NCBI RefSeq assembly: GCF_004363315.1
Contig: NZ_SNYL01000009.1
Span: forward strand, 1 to 64,000
Direction: 5' to 3'
Length of the DNA: 64,000 bases
Origin: Tepidicella xavieri
Lineage (GTDB): Bacteria; Pseudomonadota; Gammaproteobacteria; Burkholderiales; Burkholderiaceae_C
Shown here piece by piece: positions 45,366 through 55,347 of the stretch. Both the position numbers and the translations under genes were made by a program. Position 1 is the first letter of the stretch; every line of letters starts with the position of its first letter. Under the pieces are notes generated by a model. It was given only the letters and a program-made list of their open reading frames with translations. It had not been told where the DNA came from and searched no databases.

Positions 45366-46685
45366 TCACACACCCGGGGACGCCTTGAAATTCGCCTTCT
45401 TCAGCAGCGACTCATACTGCTGCGACATCACGTAATTCTGCACCTGGGCCCAGAAGTCCATGGTGACCACCACGATGATCAGCAGCGAGGTGCCCCCGAA
45501 ATAGAACGGCACGTTGTAACGCAGAATCAAAAATTCCGGCAACAGACACACCGCCGTGATGTAAATCGCGCCGGCCAGCGTCAGGCGCACCAGGATCTTG
45601 TCGATGTGGCGCGCTGTCTGGTCACCCGGGCGGATGCCCGGAATGAATGCACCGCTCTTCTTCAGGTTGTCTGCCGTTTCTCGGCTGTTGAACACCAACG
45701 CCGTGTAGAAGAAACAGAAGAAGATGATGGCAGCAGCATACAAGCCGACGTAGATCGGTTGCCCCGGCGACAAGGCCGCAGCCAGGTCGCGCAACCACCG
45801 GGTGGAGTCACCCGTGCTGACCCAACTCACCAGCGTGGTCGGCAGCAGAATGATGGACGAGGCGAAGATCGGCGGAATCACGCCAGCCATGTTCAGCTTC
45901 AAAGGCAAGTGCGATGACTGCCCGCCATACACCTTGTTGCCCACCTGGCGACGCGCATAGTTCACCAGAATCTTGCGCTGGCCGCGCTCGATGAACACCA
46001 CGAAGTAGGTCACCACGATCACCAGCAGCACGATGAAGATCGCGGCCAGGATGCTCATGGCACCGGTACGCACCAACTCCAGCAAGCCGCCGATGGCACT
46101 GGGCAGGCCTGCCACAATGCCGGCGAAGATCAGCAGCGAAATGCCGTTGCCGATGCCGCGCTCGGTGATCTGTTCACCCAGCCACATCAGGAACATGGTG
46201 CCGGCCACGAGGCTCACCACCGCCGTGAAACGGAAGGTGAAGCCCGGGTCGATCACCAAGCCGGGCATCCCCTCCAGCGCCAGCGCAATGCCCAGCGACT
46301 GGAAGATCGCCAAGCCCAAGGTGCCGTAACGGGTGTACTGGGTGATCTTGCGCCGCCCGGCCTCGCCTTCCTTCTTGAGCTGGACGAGCGAGGGCACCAC
46401 GTACGTCATGAGCTGCATGATGATCGATGCCGAGATGTACGGCATGATCCCCAGGGCAAACACCGCGAACCGCTCCAGCGAGCCGCCGGAGAACATGTTG
46501 AACAGGTTCAGGATGTTGCCCTGCTGGCCGCGGAAGAGCTGGCTGAGCTGGTCGGGGTCGATGCCCGGCACCGGAATGTGTGCGCCGATGCGGTACACGA
46601 CCAGCGCGAGCAGCAAAAACACCAGCCGGCGACGCAAGTCACCGAACTTGCCGGTTTTCGCGAGGGAGGCTGCGTTTGTGGCCAC
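45366..46685 (-). CDS. secY: Protein translocase subunit SecY
   Basis: A 439-residue membrane protein with ten transmembrane helices, the channel subunit of the SecYEG translocon. The plug region and helix 2 read [20 protein letters not shown] then [12 protein letters not shown], and the cytosolic C5 loop includes [18 protein letters not shown]. The start is a GTG at 46683-46685, preceded by CTCGGAAACGCTT. It follows rplO by 24 nt and precedes infA by 3 nt. Complete. Confidence 0.97.
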   Translation of the reverse strand: MATNAASLAKTGKFGDLRRRLVFLLLALVVYRIGAHIPVPGIDPDQLSQLFRGQQGNILNLFNMFSGGSLERFAVFALGIMPYISASIIMQLMTYVVPSLVQLKKEGEAGRRKITQYTRYGTLGLAIFQSLGIALALEGMPGLVIDPGFTFRFTAVVSLVAGTMFLMWLGEQITERGIGNGISLLIFAGIVAGLPSAIGGLLELVRTGAMSILAAIFIVLLVIVVTYFVVFIERGQRKILVNYARRQVGNKVYGGQSSHLPLKLNMAGVIPPIFASSIILLPTTLVSWVSTGDSTRWLRDLAAALSPGQPIYVGLYAAAIIFFCFFYTALVFNSRETADNLKKSGAFIPGIRPGDQTARHIDKILVRLTLAGAIYITAVCLLPEFLILRYNVPFYFGGTSLLIIVVVTMDFWAQVQNYVMSQQYESLLKKANFKASPGV

Positions 46686-46709
46686 AAGCGTTTCCGAGGT
46701 TTAGCCGAT

Positions 46710-47141
46710 TCAGGCCAGCGAGCCGCCAGCGGCTTCGATGGCTGCCTTGGCACCCGCCGTCGCGCCAATGGCGTTGAGCTTGACGGCGATGCTGAGTTCA
46801 CCGGTCTTGATGACCTTGACCTTCTTGGCGAGGGCGGGCGCGAGGCCGGCTTGCTTGAGGGTGAGCAGATCCACCTCGGCCGCACCCAGAGCCTGCAGAT
46901 CGGCCAGGGTGATCTCGGCGTTGAACTTCAGGGCTTGCGACTTGAAGCCGCGCTTGGGCAGGCGGCGCTGCAGCGGCATCTGACCGCCTTCGAAGCCGAC
47001 CTTGTGGTAGCCACCCGCGCGAGACTTCTGGCCCTTGTGGCCACGACCGGCGGTCTTGCCCAGACCGGAGCCGATGCCACGGCCCACGCGACGCTTGGCG
47101 TGCTTGGCGCCAGCAGCGGGCTTGAGAGTGTTGAGTTCCAT
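46710..47141 (-). CDS. rplO: 50S ribosomal protein L15
   Basis: A 143-residue L15 beginning [20 protein letters not shown] with the glycine/lysine-rich extension [20 protein letters not shown] characteristic of the protein, which threads into 23S rRNA. It lies 13 nt after rpmD and ahead of secY. Normal length. Confidence 0.98.
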   Translation of the reverse strand: MELNTLKPAAGAKHAKRRVGRGIGSGLGKTAGRGHKGQKSRAGGYHKVGFEGGQMPLQRRLPKRGFKSQALKFNAEITLADLQALGAAEVDLLTLKQAGLAPALAKKVKVIKTGELSIAVKLNAIGATAGAKAAIEAAGGSLA

Positions 47142-47154
47142 CTTCAGACTCCGA

Positions 47155-47337
47155 TCAGATCACTTGGACCAGATAGCTGACCTTGTTGATCATGCCGCGC
47201 ACGGCAGGGGTGTCCTGCAGTTCGCGCACGCTGTTGAGCTTGCGCAGACCCAGCCCGCGCACGGTGGCACGATGGCTTTCTTTGCAGCCGATGGGGCTGC
47301 GCACCAGTTTCACTTTGATGGTGTTGGCAGTCGTCAT
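47155..47337 (-). CDS. rpmD: 50S ribosomal protein L30
   Basis: A 60-residue L30, [20 protein letters not shown] onward, with [20 protein letters not shown] in its second half. ATG 47337 is preferred over an upstream in-frame ATG at 47352 because it matches family length and lies 11 nt after rpsE. It lies in the usual rpsE-rpmD-rplO order. Confidence 0.97.
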   Translation of the reverse strand: MTTANTIKVKLVRSPIGCKESHRATVRGLGLRKLNSVRELQDTPAVRGMINKVSYLVQVI

Positions 47338-47348
47338 GATCGCTCCAA

Positions 47349-47867
47349 TCAACCCAGGATGTCTTCGACCGACTTGCCCCGCTTGGCAGCGACTTCGGCC
47401 GGCGTCGTCGATTTCTTCAACGCGTCCAGCGTGGCGCGAACCAGGTTGTAGGGATTGGTCGAGCCGTGGCTCTTGGCCACCACGTCGGTCACGCCCAGCA
47501 CCTCGAAGACGGCACGCATCGGGCCGCCAGCGATGATGCCGGTCCCCTTGACGGCGGGCAACATCATCACGGTGGAAGCCCCGTGCTGACCATGCACCTC
47601 ATGGTGCAGGGAGCCGCTCTTGAGGGAGACTTTGAACATGTTGCGGCGGGCCTCGTCCATGGCCTTCTGAACGGCCACCGGCACTTCACGCGCCTTGCCC
47701 TTGCCCATGCCCACGCGGCCATCGCCGTCGCCCACCACGGTCAACGCAGCGAAACCCATGATGCGGCCGCCTTTGACCACCTTGGTCACGCGGTTGACCG
47801 CGATCATCTTCTCGCGCAGGCCGTCGTCGTTGCCTTCGCTCTTCACATTGGCTTGCATCTTTGCCAT
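47349..47867 (-). CDS. rpsE: 30S ribosomal protein S5
   Basis: A 172-residue S5 with [20 protein letters not shown] and the C-terminal block [18 protein letters not shown]-like sequence. S5 controls decoding accuracy and the mRNA entry helicase site. Three ATGs lie close together; 47867 (MAKMQANV) is preferred because GGGGGA lies about 8 nt upstream and it matches homologues. The gap to rplR is 14 nt. Confidence 0.97.
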   Translation of the reverse strand: MAKMQANVKSEGNDDGLREKMIAVNRVTKVVKGGRIMGFAALTVVGDGDGRVGMGKGKAREVPVAVQKAMDEARRNMFKVSLKSGSLHHEVHGQHGASTVMMLPAVKGTGIIAGGPMRAVFEVLGVTDVVAKSHGSTNPYNLVRATLDALKKSTTPAEVAAKRGKSVEDILG

Positions 47868-47881
47868 TTGCATTTCCCCCA

Positions 47882-48247
47882 TCAGAACTGCAGGCCGGCG
47901 GCACGCGCGGCATCTGCCAGGGCTTTGATCCGGCCGTGGTAGGCAAAGCCGGAGCGGTCGAAGGCCACTTTCTCGATGCCGGCGGCCTTGGCCTTCTCGG
48001 CAATGCGCTTGCCGATCAACTCGGCAGCGGCCTTGTTGCCACCCTTGCCGGCGCCACCCAGTTGGGCGCGCACTTCGGCCTCGACGGTGGAGGCAGACAC
48101 CAGCACCTTGGCGCCGTCGCCGGAAATGACGTTGGCGTAGATATGCTGGTTGGTGCGGTTCACGCTCAGACGCACGGCGCCTTGCTGGGCAATGCGGATA
48201 CGGGTCTGGCGGGCGCGACGCAAACGTTGTTCTTTCTTGGTCAACAT
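47882..48247 (-). CDS. rplR: 50S ribosomal protein L18
   Basis: A 121-residue L18, [20 protein letters not shown] onward, ending [20 protein letters not shown]. It binds 5S rRNA with L5 and L25. It lies 11 nt after rplF. Normal length and order. Confidence 0.98.
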   Translation of the reverse strand: MLTKKEQRLRRARQTRIRIAQQGAVRLSVNRTNQHIYANVISGDGAKVLVSASTVEAEVRAQLGGAGKGGNKAAAELIGKRIAEKAKAAGIEKVAFDRSGFAYHGRIKALADAARAAGLQF

Positions 48248-48258
48248 GTTCGCTGTCC

Positions 48259-48792
48259 TTATTTCTTCTTGGTCTCTTTGATGACGACCTTCTCGTCCGC
48301 ATAGCGGATGCCTTTGCCCTTGTAGGGCTCGGGCGGACGCACCGCACGGATTTCAGCCGCAACCTGGCCCACGCGCTGACGGTCAGCGCCCTTGACCACG
48401 ATTTCGGTCGGGGCCGGCGTGGCCACCGTGATGCCTTCGGGCATCACGAAATCCACCGGATGCGAGAAACCCACGGACAGGTTGAGCTTGTTGCCCGAAG
48501 CGGCGGCCTTGTAGCCCACGCCCACGAGGGTGAGCTTCTTCTCGAAGCCCTTGCTCACTCCGTTGACCATGTTGTTGACCAACTGGCGCATCGTGCCGCG
48601 CATGGCGCTGGCTTCGGCGCTGTCGTCAGCCGCGGTGAAGGACAGCTTGCCATTGGCATTCTCGACCTTGACCAGCGGGTTGAGGCTCACGCTCAGGGCA
48701 CCCAGGGCACCCTTGGCGGTGATCACGTCTTGCTTGATGGCCACTTCGACACCCTGGGGGATGGCGACCGGCGCTTTACCTACACGAGACAT
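48259..48792 (-). CDS. rplF: 50S ribosomal protein L6
   Basis: A 177-residue L6 with [20 protein letters not shown] at its start and the L6 signature [17 protein letters not shown] near the C-terminus. It sits near the sarcin-ricin loop and the GTPase centre. It lies 22 nt after rpsH. Confidence 0.98.
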   Translation of the reverse strand: MSRVGKAPVAIPQGVEVAIKQDVITAKGALGALSVSLNPLVKVENANGKLSFTAADDSAEASAMRGTMRQLVNNMVNGVSKGFEKKLTLVGVGYKAAASGNKLNLSVGFSHPVDFVMPEGITVATPAPTEIVVKGADRQRVGQVAAEIRAVRPPEPYKGKGIRYADEKVVIKETKKK

Positions 48793-48814
48793 TTCAGGTA
48801 CTCCTCAGCGCGCG

Positions 48815-49210
48815 TCAGGCGACGTAACACAACACTTCGCCACCGACACCGGCAGCGCGCGCTTTGCGGTCGGTCATCACGCCCTTGGGCGTGGTCACGA
48901 TCGCCACGCCCAGACCGTTCATGACCTGGGGAATGGATTTGGCGCCACGGTACACACGCAGACCCGGACGGCTGACGCGCTCGATGCGCTCGATCACCGG
49001 ACGGCCGGCGTAATACTTCAGCGCGATTTCGAGCTCGCTCTTGCCGCCCTCGGTCTTGACCTGGAAGCCATCGATGTAGCCTTCGTCTTTGAGCACCTGG
49101 GCAATGGCCACCTTCACTTTGGAGGAAGGCATGGAGACGGCGGCTTTTTCCACCATCTGCGCATTGCGGATGCGGGTCAGCATATCGGCGATAGGATCAC
49201 TCATGCTCAT
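48815..49210 (-). CDS. rpsH: 30S ribosomal protein S8
   Basis: A 131-residue S8, [19 protein letters not shown] onward, with GGEVLCYVA at its end. S8 binds the central 16S domain and in E. coli represses the spc operon through an rplX-rplE leader target. An equivalent target was not identified here. It lies 19 nt after rpsN. Confidence 0.98.
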   Translation of the reverse strand: MSMSDPIADMLTRIRNAQMVEKAAVSMPSSKVKVAIAQVLKDEGYIDGFQVKTEGGKSELEIALKYYAGRPVIERIERVSRPGLRVYRGAKSIPQVMNGLGVAIVTTPKGVMTDRKARAAGVGGEVLCYVA

Positions 49211-49229
49211 TTCGTTACTCCTTCGCGGC

Positions 49230-49535
49230 TTACCAGCTGGCCTTGGTCACGCCGGGGATTTCGCCGGCAAAAGCCATTTCACGGATCTTCATGCGGCCCA
49301 GACCGAACTGGCGGAAGGTGCCGCGGGGACGACCGGTGATTTCGCAGCGGGCGCGCTGGCGGGTCGGGTTGGCGTTACGGGGCAGTTTCTGCAGGGCCAG
49401 ACGGGCGGCGTCGCGCTCCTCGTCGGAACGCTTGGCATCCTTTGCGATGGCCTTCAACTCGTTGTACTTGTTGGCGAACTTGGCGGCGAGTTTTTCGCGC
49501 TTGAGTTCACGCTGGAGCAAAGCTTGTTTAGCCAC
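49230..49535 (-). CDS. rpsN: 30S ribosomal protein S14
   Basis: A 101-residue S14 of the long, zinc-free (C-) type, as in E. coli. It begins at a GTG (49533-49535) reading [20 protein letters not shown] and ends [18 protein letters not shown]. The GTG start is inferred from the family start; no ATG fits. The zinc ribbon cysteines of the short form are absent. It lies 8 nt after rplE. Confidence 0.96.
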   Translation of the reverse strand: MAKQALLQRELKREKLAAKFANKYNELKAIAKDAKRSDEERDAARLALQKLPRNANPTRQRARCEITGRPRGTFRQFGLGRMKIREMAFAGEIPGVTKASW

Positions 49536-49543
49536 ACACCACC

Positions 49544-50083
49544 TCAGTTCTTGAACGGGAAACGGAAACCGGCCAGCAGCGCCTTGCACTCGGCGTCGCT
49601 CTTGGCGGTCGTCGTGATGCTGATGTTCAGACCACGCACGGCATCGACCTTGTCGTATTCGATTTCCGGGAAGATGATCTGCTCTTTGACACCGATGTTG
49701 TAGTTCCCGCGGCCATCGAAAGCCTTGCCGGAAATACCCCGGAAGTCGCGCACGCGCGGCAGGGCCACGGTGACGAAGCGGTCCAGGAATTCGTACATGC
49801 GGGCGCCACGCAGGGTGACCATGCAGCCGATGGGCTGGCCTTCACGGATCTTGAAACCGGCAATGGCTTTGCGGGCCTTGGTGGTCACCGGCTTCTGACC
49901 GGCGATCTTGGTCAGGTCGCCAACGGCGTTTTCCAGCACTTTCTTGTCGGCCACGGCCTCACCCACCCCCATGTTCAGGGTGATTTTGGTGATGCGCGGC
50001 ACTTCCATGATGGACTTGTAGCCGAACTGCTCTTTCAGAGCCGGGGCGATTTTCTCGCGGTAGAGTTGTTGGAAGCGTGCCAT
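49544..50083 (-). CDS. rplE: 50S ribosomal protein L5
   Basis: A 179-residue L5, [20 protein letters not shown] onward, with [20 protein letters not shown] in the middle and [17 protein letters not shown]. It binds 5S rRNA and contacts P-site tRNA. It lies 2 nt after rplX, which indicates tight translational coupling. A longer open frame on the same strand through rplX is not used. Confidence 0.98.
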   Translation of the reverse strand: MARFQQLYREKIAPALKEQFGYKSIMEVPRITKITLNMGVGEAVADKKVLENAVGDLTKIAGQKPVTTKARKAIAGFKIREGQPIGCMVTLRGARMYEFLDRFVTVALPRVRDFRGISGKAFDGRGNYNIGVKEQIIFPEIEYDKVDAVRGLNISITTTAKSDAECKALLAGFRFPFKN

Positions 50084-50085
50084 GG

Positions 50086-50406
50086 TCATGCCACCTTGAT
50101 TTCTTCGCCGCTGGACTTGTAGACGCGCACTTTCTTGCCGTCTGCCAGCACTTTGACCCCCACGCGATCGGCCTTGCCGGTGGCCGCGTTGAAGATGGCC
50201 ACGTTGGACTGGTGGATGGGCATGGTCTTCTCGACGATGCCGCCCGTCACGCCCTTCATGGGATTGGGCTTGGTGTGCTTTTTGACGATGTTCACACCCT
50301 CGACCACCACGCGCTCTTCGTCGGCGCGGCGCAGCACCTTGCCACGCTTGCCCTTGTCGCGGCCGGCGATCACGATCACTTCGTCGCCTTTGCGGATCTT
50401 GTTCAT
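50086..50406 (-). CDS. rplX: 50S ribosomal protein L24
   Basis: A 106-residue L24, [20 protein letters not shown] onward, with the KOW motif at its start and [19 protein letters not shown] later. It is an early 23S assembly initiator at the tunnel exit. It lies 9 nt after rplN and 2 nt before rplE. Confidence 0.98.
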   Translation of the reverse strand: MNKIRKGDEVIVIAGRDKGKRGKVLRRADEERVVVEGVNIVKKHTKPNPMKGVTGGIVEKTMPIHQSNVAIFNAATGKADRVGVKVLADGKKVRVYKSSGEEIKVA

Positions 50407-50415
50407 GACAACTCC

Positions 50416-50784
50416 TTACAGGACCTCGGGCGCCAAGGACACGATCTTCATGAACTTCTCGGTACGCAGTTCGCGCGTGACCGGGCCGAAGATGCGGGTG
50501 CCGATGGGCTCCAGCTTGTTGTTGAGCAGCACTGCGGCGTTGCCGTCGAACTTGATCAAGGCGCCATCGGGACGGCGCAGACCTTTGGCGGTGCGCACGA
50601 CCACGGCGTTGTAGACCTCGCCCTTCTTGACGCGGCCACGCGGAGCGGCTTCCTTGATGCTCACTTTGATGATGTCGCCCACATTGGCGTAACGGCGCTT
50701 GGAGCCACCCAGCACCTTGATGCACATCACGGACTTGGCACCCGTGTTGTCAGCAACATCGAGTCGAGATTGCGTTTGGATCAT
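50416..50784 (-). CDS. rplN: 50S ribosomal protein L14
   Basis: A 122-residue L14, [20 protein letters not shown] onward, with [20 protein letters not shown]. It bridges to the 30S subunit. It is the first gene of this ribosomal cluster: rpsQ, rpmC and rplP, which usually precede it, are absent and glpK lies divergently instead. A near-consensus promoter sits about 160 nt upstream, so the spc cluster starts here as a separate operon. Confidence 0.98.
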   Translation of the reverse strand: MIQTQSRLDVADNTGAKSVMCIKVLGGSKRRYANVGDIIKVSIKEAAPRGRVKKGEVYNAVVVRTAKGLRRPDGALIKFDGNAAVLLNNKLEPIGTRIFGPVTRELRTEKFMKIVSLAPEVL

Positions 50785-50914
50785 TTGAGTAAGTCCCAAC
50801 TTGAATCCCTGCCACCACCGCGGCAGCAGGCGATCAGTCTTGGGCCCGTCGTCGTTGCGCACCCCCAGAATCTCAGCGATCCCGGATTCCACGCAACTTC
50901 GGTGGGCAGAAAAT

Positions 50915-50936
50915 CTTCGCCCCAATACGGGCGAAG
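50915..50936 (-). promoter_or_regulatory. Hairpin at the start of the rplN leader
   Basis: CTTCGCCC / GGGCGAAG forms an 8-bp stem with a 6-nt loop, beginning right at the predicted rplN transcription start. No U-run follows, so it is unlikely to be a terminator. It may stabilise the mRNA 5' end or bind a ribosomal protein; not established. Confidence 0.45.
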
Positions 50937-50942
50937 CTGCGC

Positions 50943-50971
50943 ATTATTGCGCACCACGCAAAGGATGTCAA
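50943..50971 (-). promoter_or_regulatory. Sigma-70 promoter of the spc ribosomal operon (rplN)
   Basis: On the minus strand TTGACA (50966-50971), a perfect -35 box, is followed by a 17-bp spacer and AATAAT (50943-50948). Transcription would start near 50936, about 150 nt before rplN. The 307-bp gap 50785-51091 between rplN and glpK also holds the leader hairpin and presumably the glpK promoter, for which no convincing -35/-10 pair was seen. Confidence 0.8.
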
Positions 50972-51091
50972 GCCTTTTGTACAAGGCCGCCACATTCTGG
51001 CACGCTCGACGGCGATGAGGCCGGGGCGATAGGCGTCGCCTTGGCCAACGCGCTACAGTGCGAGCACCGACGTCTCTGGCTGGATCACCCC

Positions 51092-52591
51092 ATGACCCGA
51101 TACCTGTTGGCCCTGGATCAGGGCACCACCAGCTCGCGCAGCCTCGTGTTTGACCCGCAAGGCCGTGTCGTGGCCTGTGCGCAACAGGAGCTGCGCCAGC
51201 ATTACCCGCGCCCTGGCTGGGTGGAGCATGACCCGGCCGACATCTGGCACACCCAGCTCGACACCGCGCGGCAAGCCATGAGGCAGGCCGGCCTGACGCA
51301 CCGCGACATCGCCGCCATCGGCATCACCAACCAGCGGGAAACGACGCTGCTGTGGGACCGGCGCACAGGCGAGCCCCTGCACCGCGCCATCGTCTGGCAG
51401 GACCGGCGCACCACGGCGCTGTGCGAACACCTACAGGCCGCGCTCGGCACCGAGGCCATCCATGCACGAACGGGCCTGCGGCCCGACCCCTACTTCTCTG
51501 GCACCAAGCTGGCCTGGCTGCTGAGCCAGGTGCCGGGAGCGCGACGCCGCGCCGAAGCGGGCGAGCTGGCTTTCGGCACGGTGGACACCTGGCTGGTGTG
51601 GCAGCTCACGGGGGGGCGCCGGCACGTCACCGACGTGAGCAACGCGTCCCGCACCCTGCTGTGGAATTTGCAGCGGGAAGCCTGGGACGACGCGCTGCTG
51701 GATGCGCTGGACATCCCCCGGGCGGTGTTGCCCGAGGTGCTGCCCTCCAGCGCGCCGTTTGGCGTCACCGACGAGCACCTGCTGGGAGGCCCGATCGCCA
51801 TCGGCGGCGTGGCTGGCGACCAGCAAAGCGCGCTCCTGGGGCAGGCGTGCCTGCAACCGGGCATGGCCAAAAACACCTATGGCACGGGGTGCTTCTTGCT
51901 GATGCACACCGGCGATCGGCCCACCCCGAGCGCCAACGGCCTGCTGAGCACGGCCGCCGCACGCCATGGGGCCACGGCGGCTTACGCGTTGGAAGGCAGC
52001 GTGTTCGTGGGCGGCGCCGTGGTGCAATGGCTGCGCGATGGCTTGCGCGCCATCGCGGCCAGCCACGACGTGCAGGCCCTGGCCGCCTCGGTACCCGACA
52101 GCGATGGCGTGGTGTTCGTCCCGGCGTTCACCGGCCTGGGCGCCCCGTACTGGCAGCCCGAAGCCCGCGGCACCCTGACCGGGCTGACCCGGGGCACCAC
52201 CGTCGCCCATATCGCCCGGGCCGCGCTGGACAGCATCGCCTACCAGTCCACCGCGGTGCTGCAAGCCATGAACCGCGATGCGCTGGCCCATGGCGCGGCG
52301 GCGCTGCAAGAGCTGCGGGTGGACGGGGGCGCCAGTGTCAACGACCTGCTCATGCAGATCCAGGCCGATCTGCTGGGGATCCCGGTGGTGCGCCCGGCCG
52401 TGACCGAAACCACCGCACTGGGCGCGGCCTGCCTGGCTGGCTTGCAGGCCGGGGTGTTCGACAGCCCCGAGGCATGGGGCCGGCTGTGGCGGGCCGAGCG
52501 CCGCTTCGAGCCGCAGTGCAGCGCCGCCCAGGCCGCCGAGCGCATGGCCGCCTGGGAGCGGGCCGTCAAACAAGCGACAATCACCGCATGA
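51092..52591 (+). CDS. glpK: Glycerol kinase
   Basis: A 499-residue FGGY-family kinase that phosphorylates glycerol to glycerol 3-phosphate. It starts [20 protein letters not shown], includes [20 protein letters not shown] and the C-terminal [20 protein letters not shown] block with the ATP-binding glycine-rich loop. No glycerol facilitator (glpF) or glycerol-3-P dehydrogenase (glpD) lies beside it. Its stop overlaps the proC start (ATGA), an unusual pairing. Divergent from the rplN promoter. Confidence 0.97.
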   Translation: MTRYLLALDQGTTSSRSLVFDPQGRVVACAQQELRQHYPRPGWVEHDPADIWHTQLDTARQAMRQAGLTHRDIAAIGITNQRETTLLWDRRTGEPLHRAIVWQDRRTTALCEHLQAALGTEAIHARTGLRPDPYFSGTKLAWLLSQVPGARRRAEAGELAFGTVDTWLVWQLTGGRRHVTDVSNASRTLLWNLQREAWDDALLDALDIPRAVLPEVLPSSAPFGVTDEHLLGGPIAIGGVAGDQQSALLGQACLQPGMAKNTYGTGCFLLMHTGDRPTPSANGLLSTAAARHGATAAYALEGSVFVGGAVVQWLRDGLRAIAASHDVQALAASVPDSDGVVFVPAFTGLGAPYWQPEARGTLTGLTRGTTVAHIARAALDSIAYQSTAVLQAMNRDALAHGAAALQELRVDGGASVNDLLMQIQADLLGIPVVRPAVTETTALGAACLAGLQAGVFDSPEAWGRLWRAERRFEPQCSAAQAAERMAAWERAVKQATITA

Positions 52592-53442
52592 GTGCACACA
52601 CCCCTTCCTCACCGGGCGCCTGGAGCGCCGGCATCCGCTTGGCGTTCATCGGCGGCGGCAACATGGCCAGCGCCATCGTGGGCGGCTTGTGCCAGAACGG
52701 CCTGAGCGCGCAACAGATCGACATCGTGGAACCCTATGCGCCGCAGCGCGACAAGCTCAGCGCCCAGTTCCCCGGCGTGCGGCTGCACGAGGCCGCCGGC
52801 CCGGCGCTGGCCGGCGTCGATCTGGTGGTCTGGGCCGTCAAGCCCCAGACCTTCAAAGCAGCCGCGTTGGCGTGCGCCCCCCACACAGCCGGCGCCCTGC
52901 ATCTGAGCGTGGCCGCGGGCATCCGCACCGACAGCATGGCCGCTTGGCTGGGGGCGCGACGCATCGTGCGCGCCATGCCCAACACGCCTGCCCTGGTCGG
53001 GCTGGGCATGACCGGGCTGTATGCGCTCGATGCCGTCAATGCCGAGGACCGGCGACGGGTCGAAGCGGTGATCGGCACCACGGGCCGGTTCCTGTGGCTG
53101 CCGCAGGAGTCGGCGCTGGACGCGGTGACGGCCCTGTCCGGTTCTGGGCCGGCGTATGTGTTTTACTTCCTCGAAGCGATGCGCCGCGCCGGCACGGAAA
53201 TGGGGTTGGACGCCGACACCGCGCTGCAACTGGCCGTGGGCACCTTCGTGGGTGCTGCGCGGCTGGCGCAGGATGCTGGCGAGCCGCCCGAGATCCTGCG
53301 TGAGCGCGTCACCTCCAAAGGCGGCACCACCCATGCCGCCCTGACGGCGATGCAGCAGGCCGGCGTGGCCGACGCCTTCGTGGCCGCGATGCATGCGGCC
53401 CATCGCCGCGCCCAGGAGCTGGGTGACGAGTTCGGGGCTTGA
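52588..53442 (+). CDS. proC: Pyrroline-5-carboxylate reductase
   Basis: A 284-residue NAD(P)H-dependent enzyme making proline from P5C. The Rossmann motif is [17 protein letters not shown]. The catalytic block includes [32 protein letters not shown] and the family signature [14 protein letters not shown] near the C-terminus. The start ATG overlaps the glpK stop. In many relatives proC follows yggS, so the glpK linkage is a local arrangement. It ends 21 nt before the convergent ubiA gene. Confidence 0.97.
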   Translation: MSAHTPSSPGAWSAGIRLAFIGGGNMASAIVGGLCQNGLSAQQIDIVEPYAPQRDKLSAQFPGVRLHEAAGPALAGVDLVVWAVKPQTFKAAALACAPHTAGALHLSVAAGIRTDSMAAWLGARRIVRAMPNTPALVGLGMTGLYALDAVNAEDRRRVEAVIGTTGRFLWLPQESALDAVTALSGSGPAYVFYFLEAMRRAGTEMGLDADTALQLAVGTFVGAARLAQDAGEPPEILRERVTSKGGTTHAALTAMQQAGVADAFVAAMHAAHRRAQELGDEFGA

Positions 53443-53463
53443 GGCAGCGCGGCTGGCAGCTGC

Positions 53464-54366
53464 TCACCCCCCCCATTGGCGCTGGGCATAGGTCAGCGCC
53501 ACCCCGGCAAACAGCGTGAACCCCAGCCAGTGGTTGAGGCGAAAGGCGCGAAAGCACCCCTCGCGCGTGCGGTCGCGAATCATGGAAAAATGCCAGGCCA
53601 CCTGGGCCAGCGCCAACCCCAGCGCCACCCCCAACCACCAGCCGCCCACCTCGGGCCACAACAGCAGCGCCCACAGCAGCAGGTGGATCAGGTAGAACGC
53701 CGTGACAGCGGCCACGTCGTACGTGCCCAAGGTGATGGCCGAGGTCTTCATGCCGATCTTGAGGTCGTCGTCGCGATCGACCATGGCGTATTCCGTGTCG
53801 TAGGCCAGCACCCAGAACAGATTGGCCACGAGCAGGGCCCAGGCTTGCCAGGGCACGGTGGACTGCACCGCCGCGTAAGCCATGGGGATGCCGAAGCTGA
53901 AGGCCACGCCCAGCACCGCCTGCGGCATGGCGACGAAACGCTTGGCATAGGGATAGACGATCGCCACCGCCAGCGCCGGCAAGGAAAGCCACACCGCGGT
54001 GGCCGTGGTGGTGAGCACGAGCAAGAAAGCCAACGCCGCCAAGGCCGCGCCCAACAGCAGCGCCTCTTTCACCGACACCTGCCCGCTGGTGACGGGGCGT
54101 TGCGCGGTGCGCTTGACGTGCCGGTCGAAATCGCGGTCGGCCACGTCGTTGACACAGCAGCCGGCGCTGCGCATCAAGATGGTGCCCAGCACGAAAACGG
54201 CCAGCAGATGCCAGCCGGGCCAACCCTCAGCGGCCAGCCACAGGGCCGTCAGCGTGGGCCACAGCAGCAGCAGCCAGCCGGCCGGCCGGTCCCAGCGGAT
54301 GAGGTCCAGATAGAGCGACAGCTTGCTGCGGGCGGCCGCGGCAGGCGCAGGGGTATTCGTCTTCAT
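53464..54366 (-). CDS. ubiA: 4-hydroxybenzoate octaprenyltransferase
   Basis: A 300-residue membrane prenyltransferase that condenses 4-hydroxybenzoate with polyprenyl diphosphate in ubiquinone synthesis. It has about eight helices. The first aspartate motif is [17 protein letters not shown], and the second is in [17 protein letters not shown]. The substrate would come from UbiC at 41104-41670. Its ATG overlaps the oxyR stop (ATGA at 54363-54366), so it is co-translated with oxyR, and recG-oxyR-ubiA appears to be an operon. Confidence 0.96.
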   Translation of the reverse strand: MKTNTPAPAAAARSKLSLYLDLIRWDRPAGWLLLLWPTLTALWLAAEGWPGWHLLAVFVLGTILMRSAGCCVNDVADRDFDRHVKRTAQRPVTSGQVSVKEALLLGAALAALAFLLVLTTTATAVWLSLPALAVAIVYPYAKRFVAMPQAVLGVAFSFGIPMAYAAVQSTVPWQAWALLVANLFWVLAYDTEYAMVDRDDDLKIGMKTSAITLGTYDVAAVTAFYLIHLLLWALLLWPEVGGWWLGVALGLALAQVAWHFSMIRDRTREGCFRAFRLNHWLGFTLFAGVALTYAQRQWGG

Positions 54367-55334
54367 GAGGTCAAGCGTTTGACGCCCGGCAATTCACAGG
54401 CATAGACCGCGTTGCGCAGCGCGGCAATCGCTTCATAGCGGGTGAAGCTGCGCCGCCAAGCCAGCACCACGCGGCGCGTGGGCGGGTCGCCGGCAAACGG
54501 CAGATAGCGCACGTAGGACGTGTCACCCGGCCCGGAGCCGGGGGCCGCCACTTTCGCGCCGGGAGCCAGCGCCCCCGGGGGCACGCTCAGGCGCGGCACC
54601 AGCGTGATGCCCATGCCGGCGGCCACCATGTGCTTGATGGTTTCCAGCGACGAGCCTTCGAAGCTCTTGCGGATGCCCTCGGCGTCGTTGGAAAAACGGG
54701 CGAACTCGGGGCACACCTCCAGCACATGGTCGCGGAAACAATGACCGCTGCCCAGCAGGAGCATGGTTTCCTGCTTGAGTTCCTCGGCCGTCACGGCGTC
54801 GCGCTGGGCCAAGGGGTGGTTGGCCGGCACCGCCGCGAAAAAAGGCTCGTCATACAGCGGCGCGATGGCCAGATTGGTGTCGGGGAATGGCTCGGCCAGG
54901 ATGGCAGCATCGATCTCGCCCAGGCGCAGTTGCTCCAGCAGCTTGGCCGTCAGGTTTTCTTGCAGCATCAACGGCATCTGCGGCGTGTGCTCGATCACCT
55001 GTTTCACCAAATCCGGCAGCAGATAGGGGCCGATGGTGTAGATGACCCCCAAGCGCAGCGGTCCAGCCAGCGGGTCTTTGCCGCGCTTGGCGATTTCCTT
55101 GATCGCCGCGGCCTGCTCCAGCACCACCTGGGCCTGGCGCACGATTTCCTCGCCCAGCGGCGTGACCGCGACTTCGGTGGCATTGCGCTCGAAGATCTTG
55201 ACTTCCAGCTCCTCCTCCAGCTTCTTGATGGCCACGCTCAAGGTGGGCTGCGAGACAAAGCAGGCCTCGGCCGCCTTGCCGAAGTGCCGCTCGCGCGCCA
55301 CGGCGACGATGTATTTGAGTTCGGTCAGGGTCAT
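54363..55334 (-). CDS. oxyR: OxyR, peroxide-sensing LysR-type regulator
   Basis: A 323-residue LysR regulator. The N-terminal winged helix is [20 protein letters not shown] then [16 protein letters not shown]. The redox cysteines C199 and C208 lie in [16 protein letters not shown] at exactly the E. coli positions, so disulfide-based sensing of hydrogen peroxide is expected. It lies 13 nt after recG on the same strand and overlaps ubiA. Regulation of peroxide defence genes is inferred; none lie in the window. A candidate OxyR-like site precedes recG at 57521-57536. Confidence 0.96.
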   Translation of the reverse strand: MTLTELKYIVAVARERHFGKAAEACFVSQPTLSVAIKKLEEELEVKIFERNATEVAVTPLGEEIVRQAQVVLEQAAAIKEIAKRGKDPLAGPLRLGVIYTIGPYLLPDLVKQVIEHTPQMPLMLQENLTAKLLEQLRLGEIDAAILAEPFPDTNLAIAPLYDEPFFAAVPANHPLAQRDAVTAEELKQETMLLLGSGHCFRDHVLEVCPEFARFSNDAEGIRKSFEGSSLETIKHMVAAGMGITLVPRLSVPPGALAPGAKVAAPGSGPGDTSYVRYLPFAGDPPTRRVVLAWRRSFTRYEAIAALRNAVYACELPGVKRLTS

Positions 55335-55347
55335 GGCTGCTATCGGT

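Noticed and set aside
49544-50725. Extended frame fusing rplX-region sequence to rplE
   Set aside because: The upstream half overlaps rplX and rplN out of frame. L5 starts at 50083 by homology and length.
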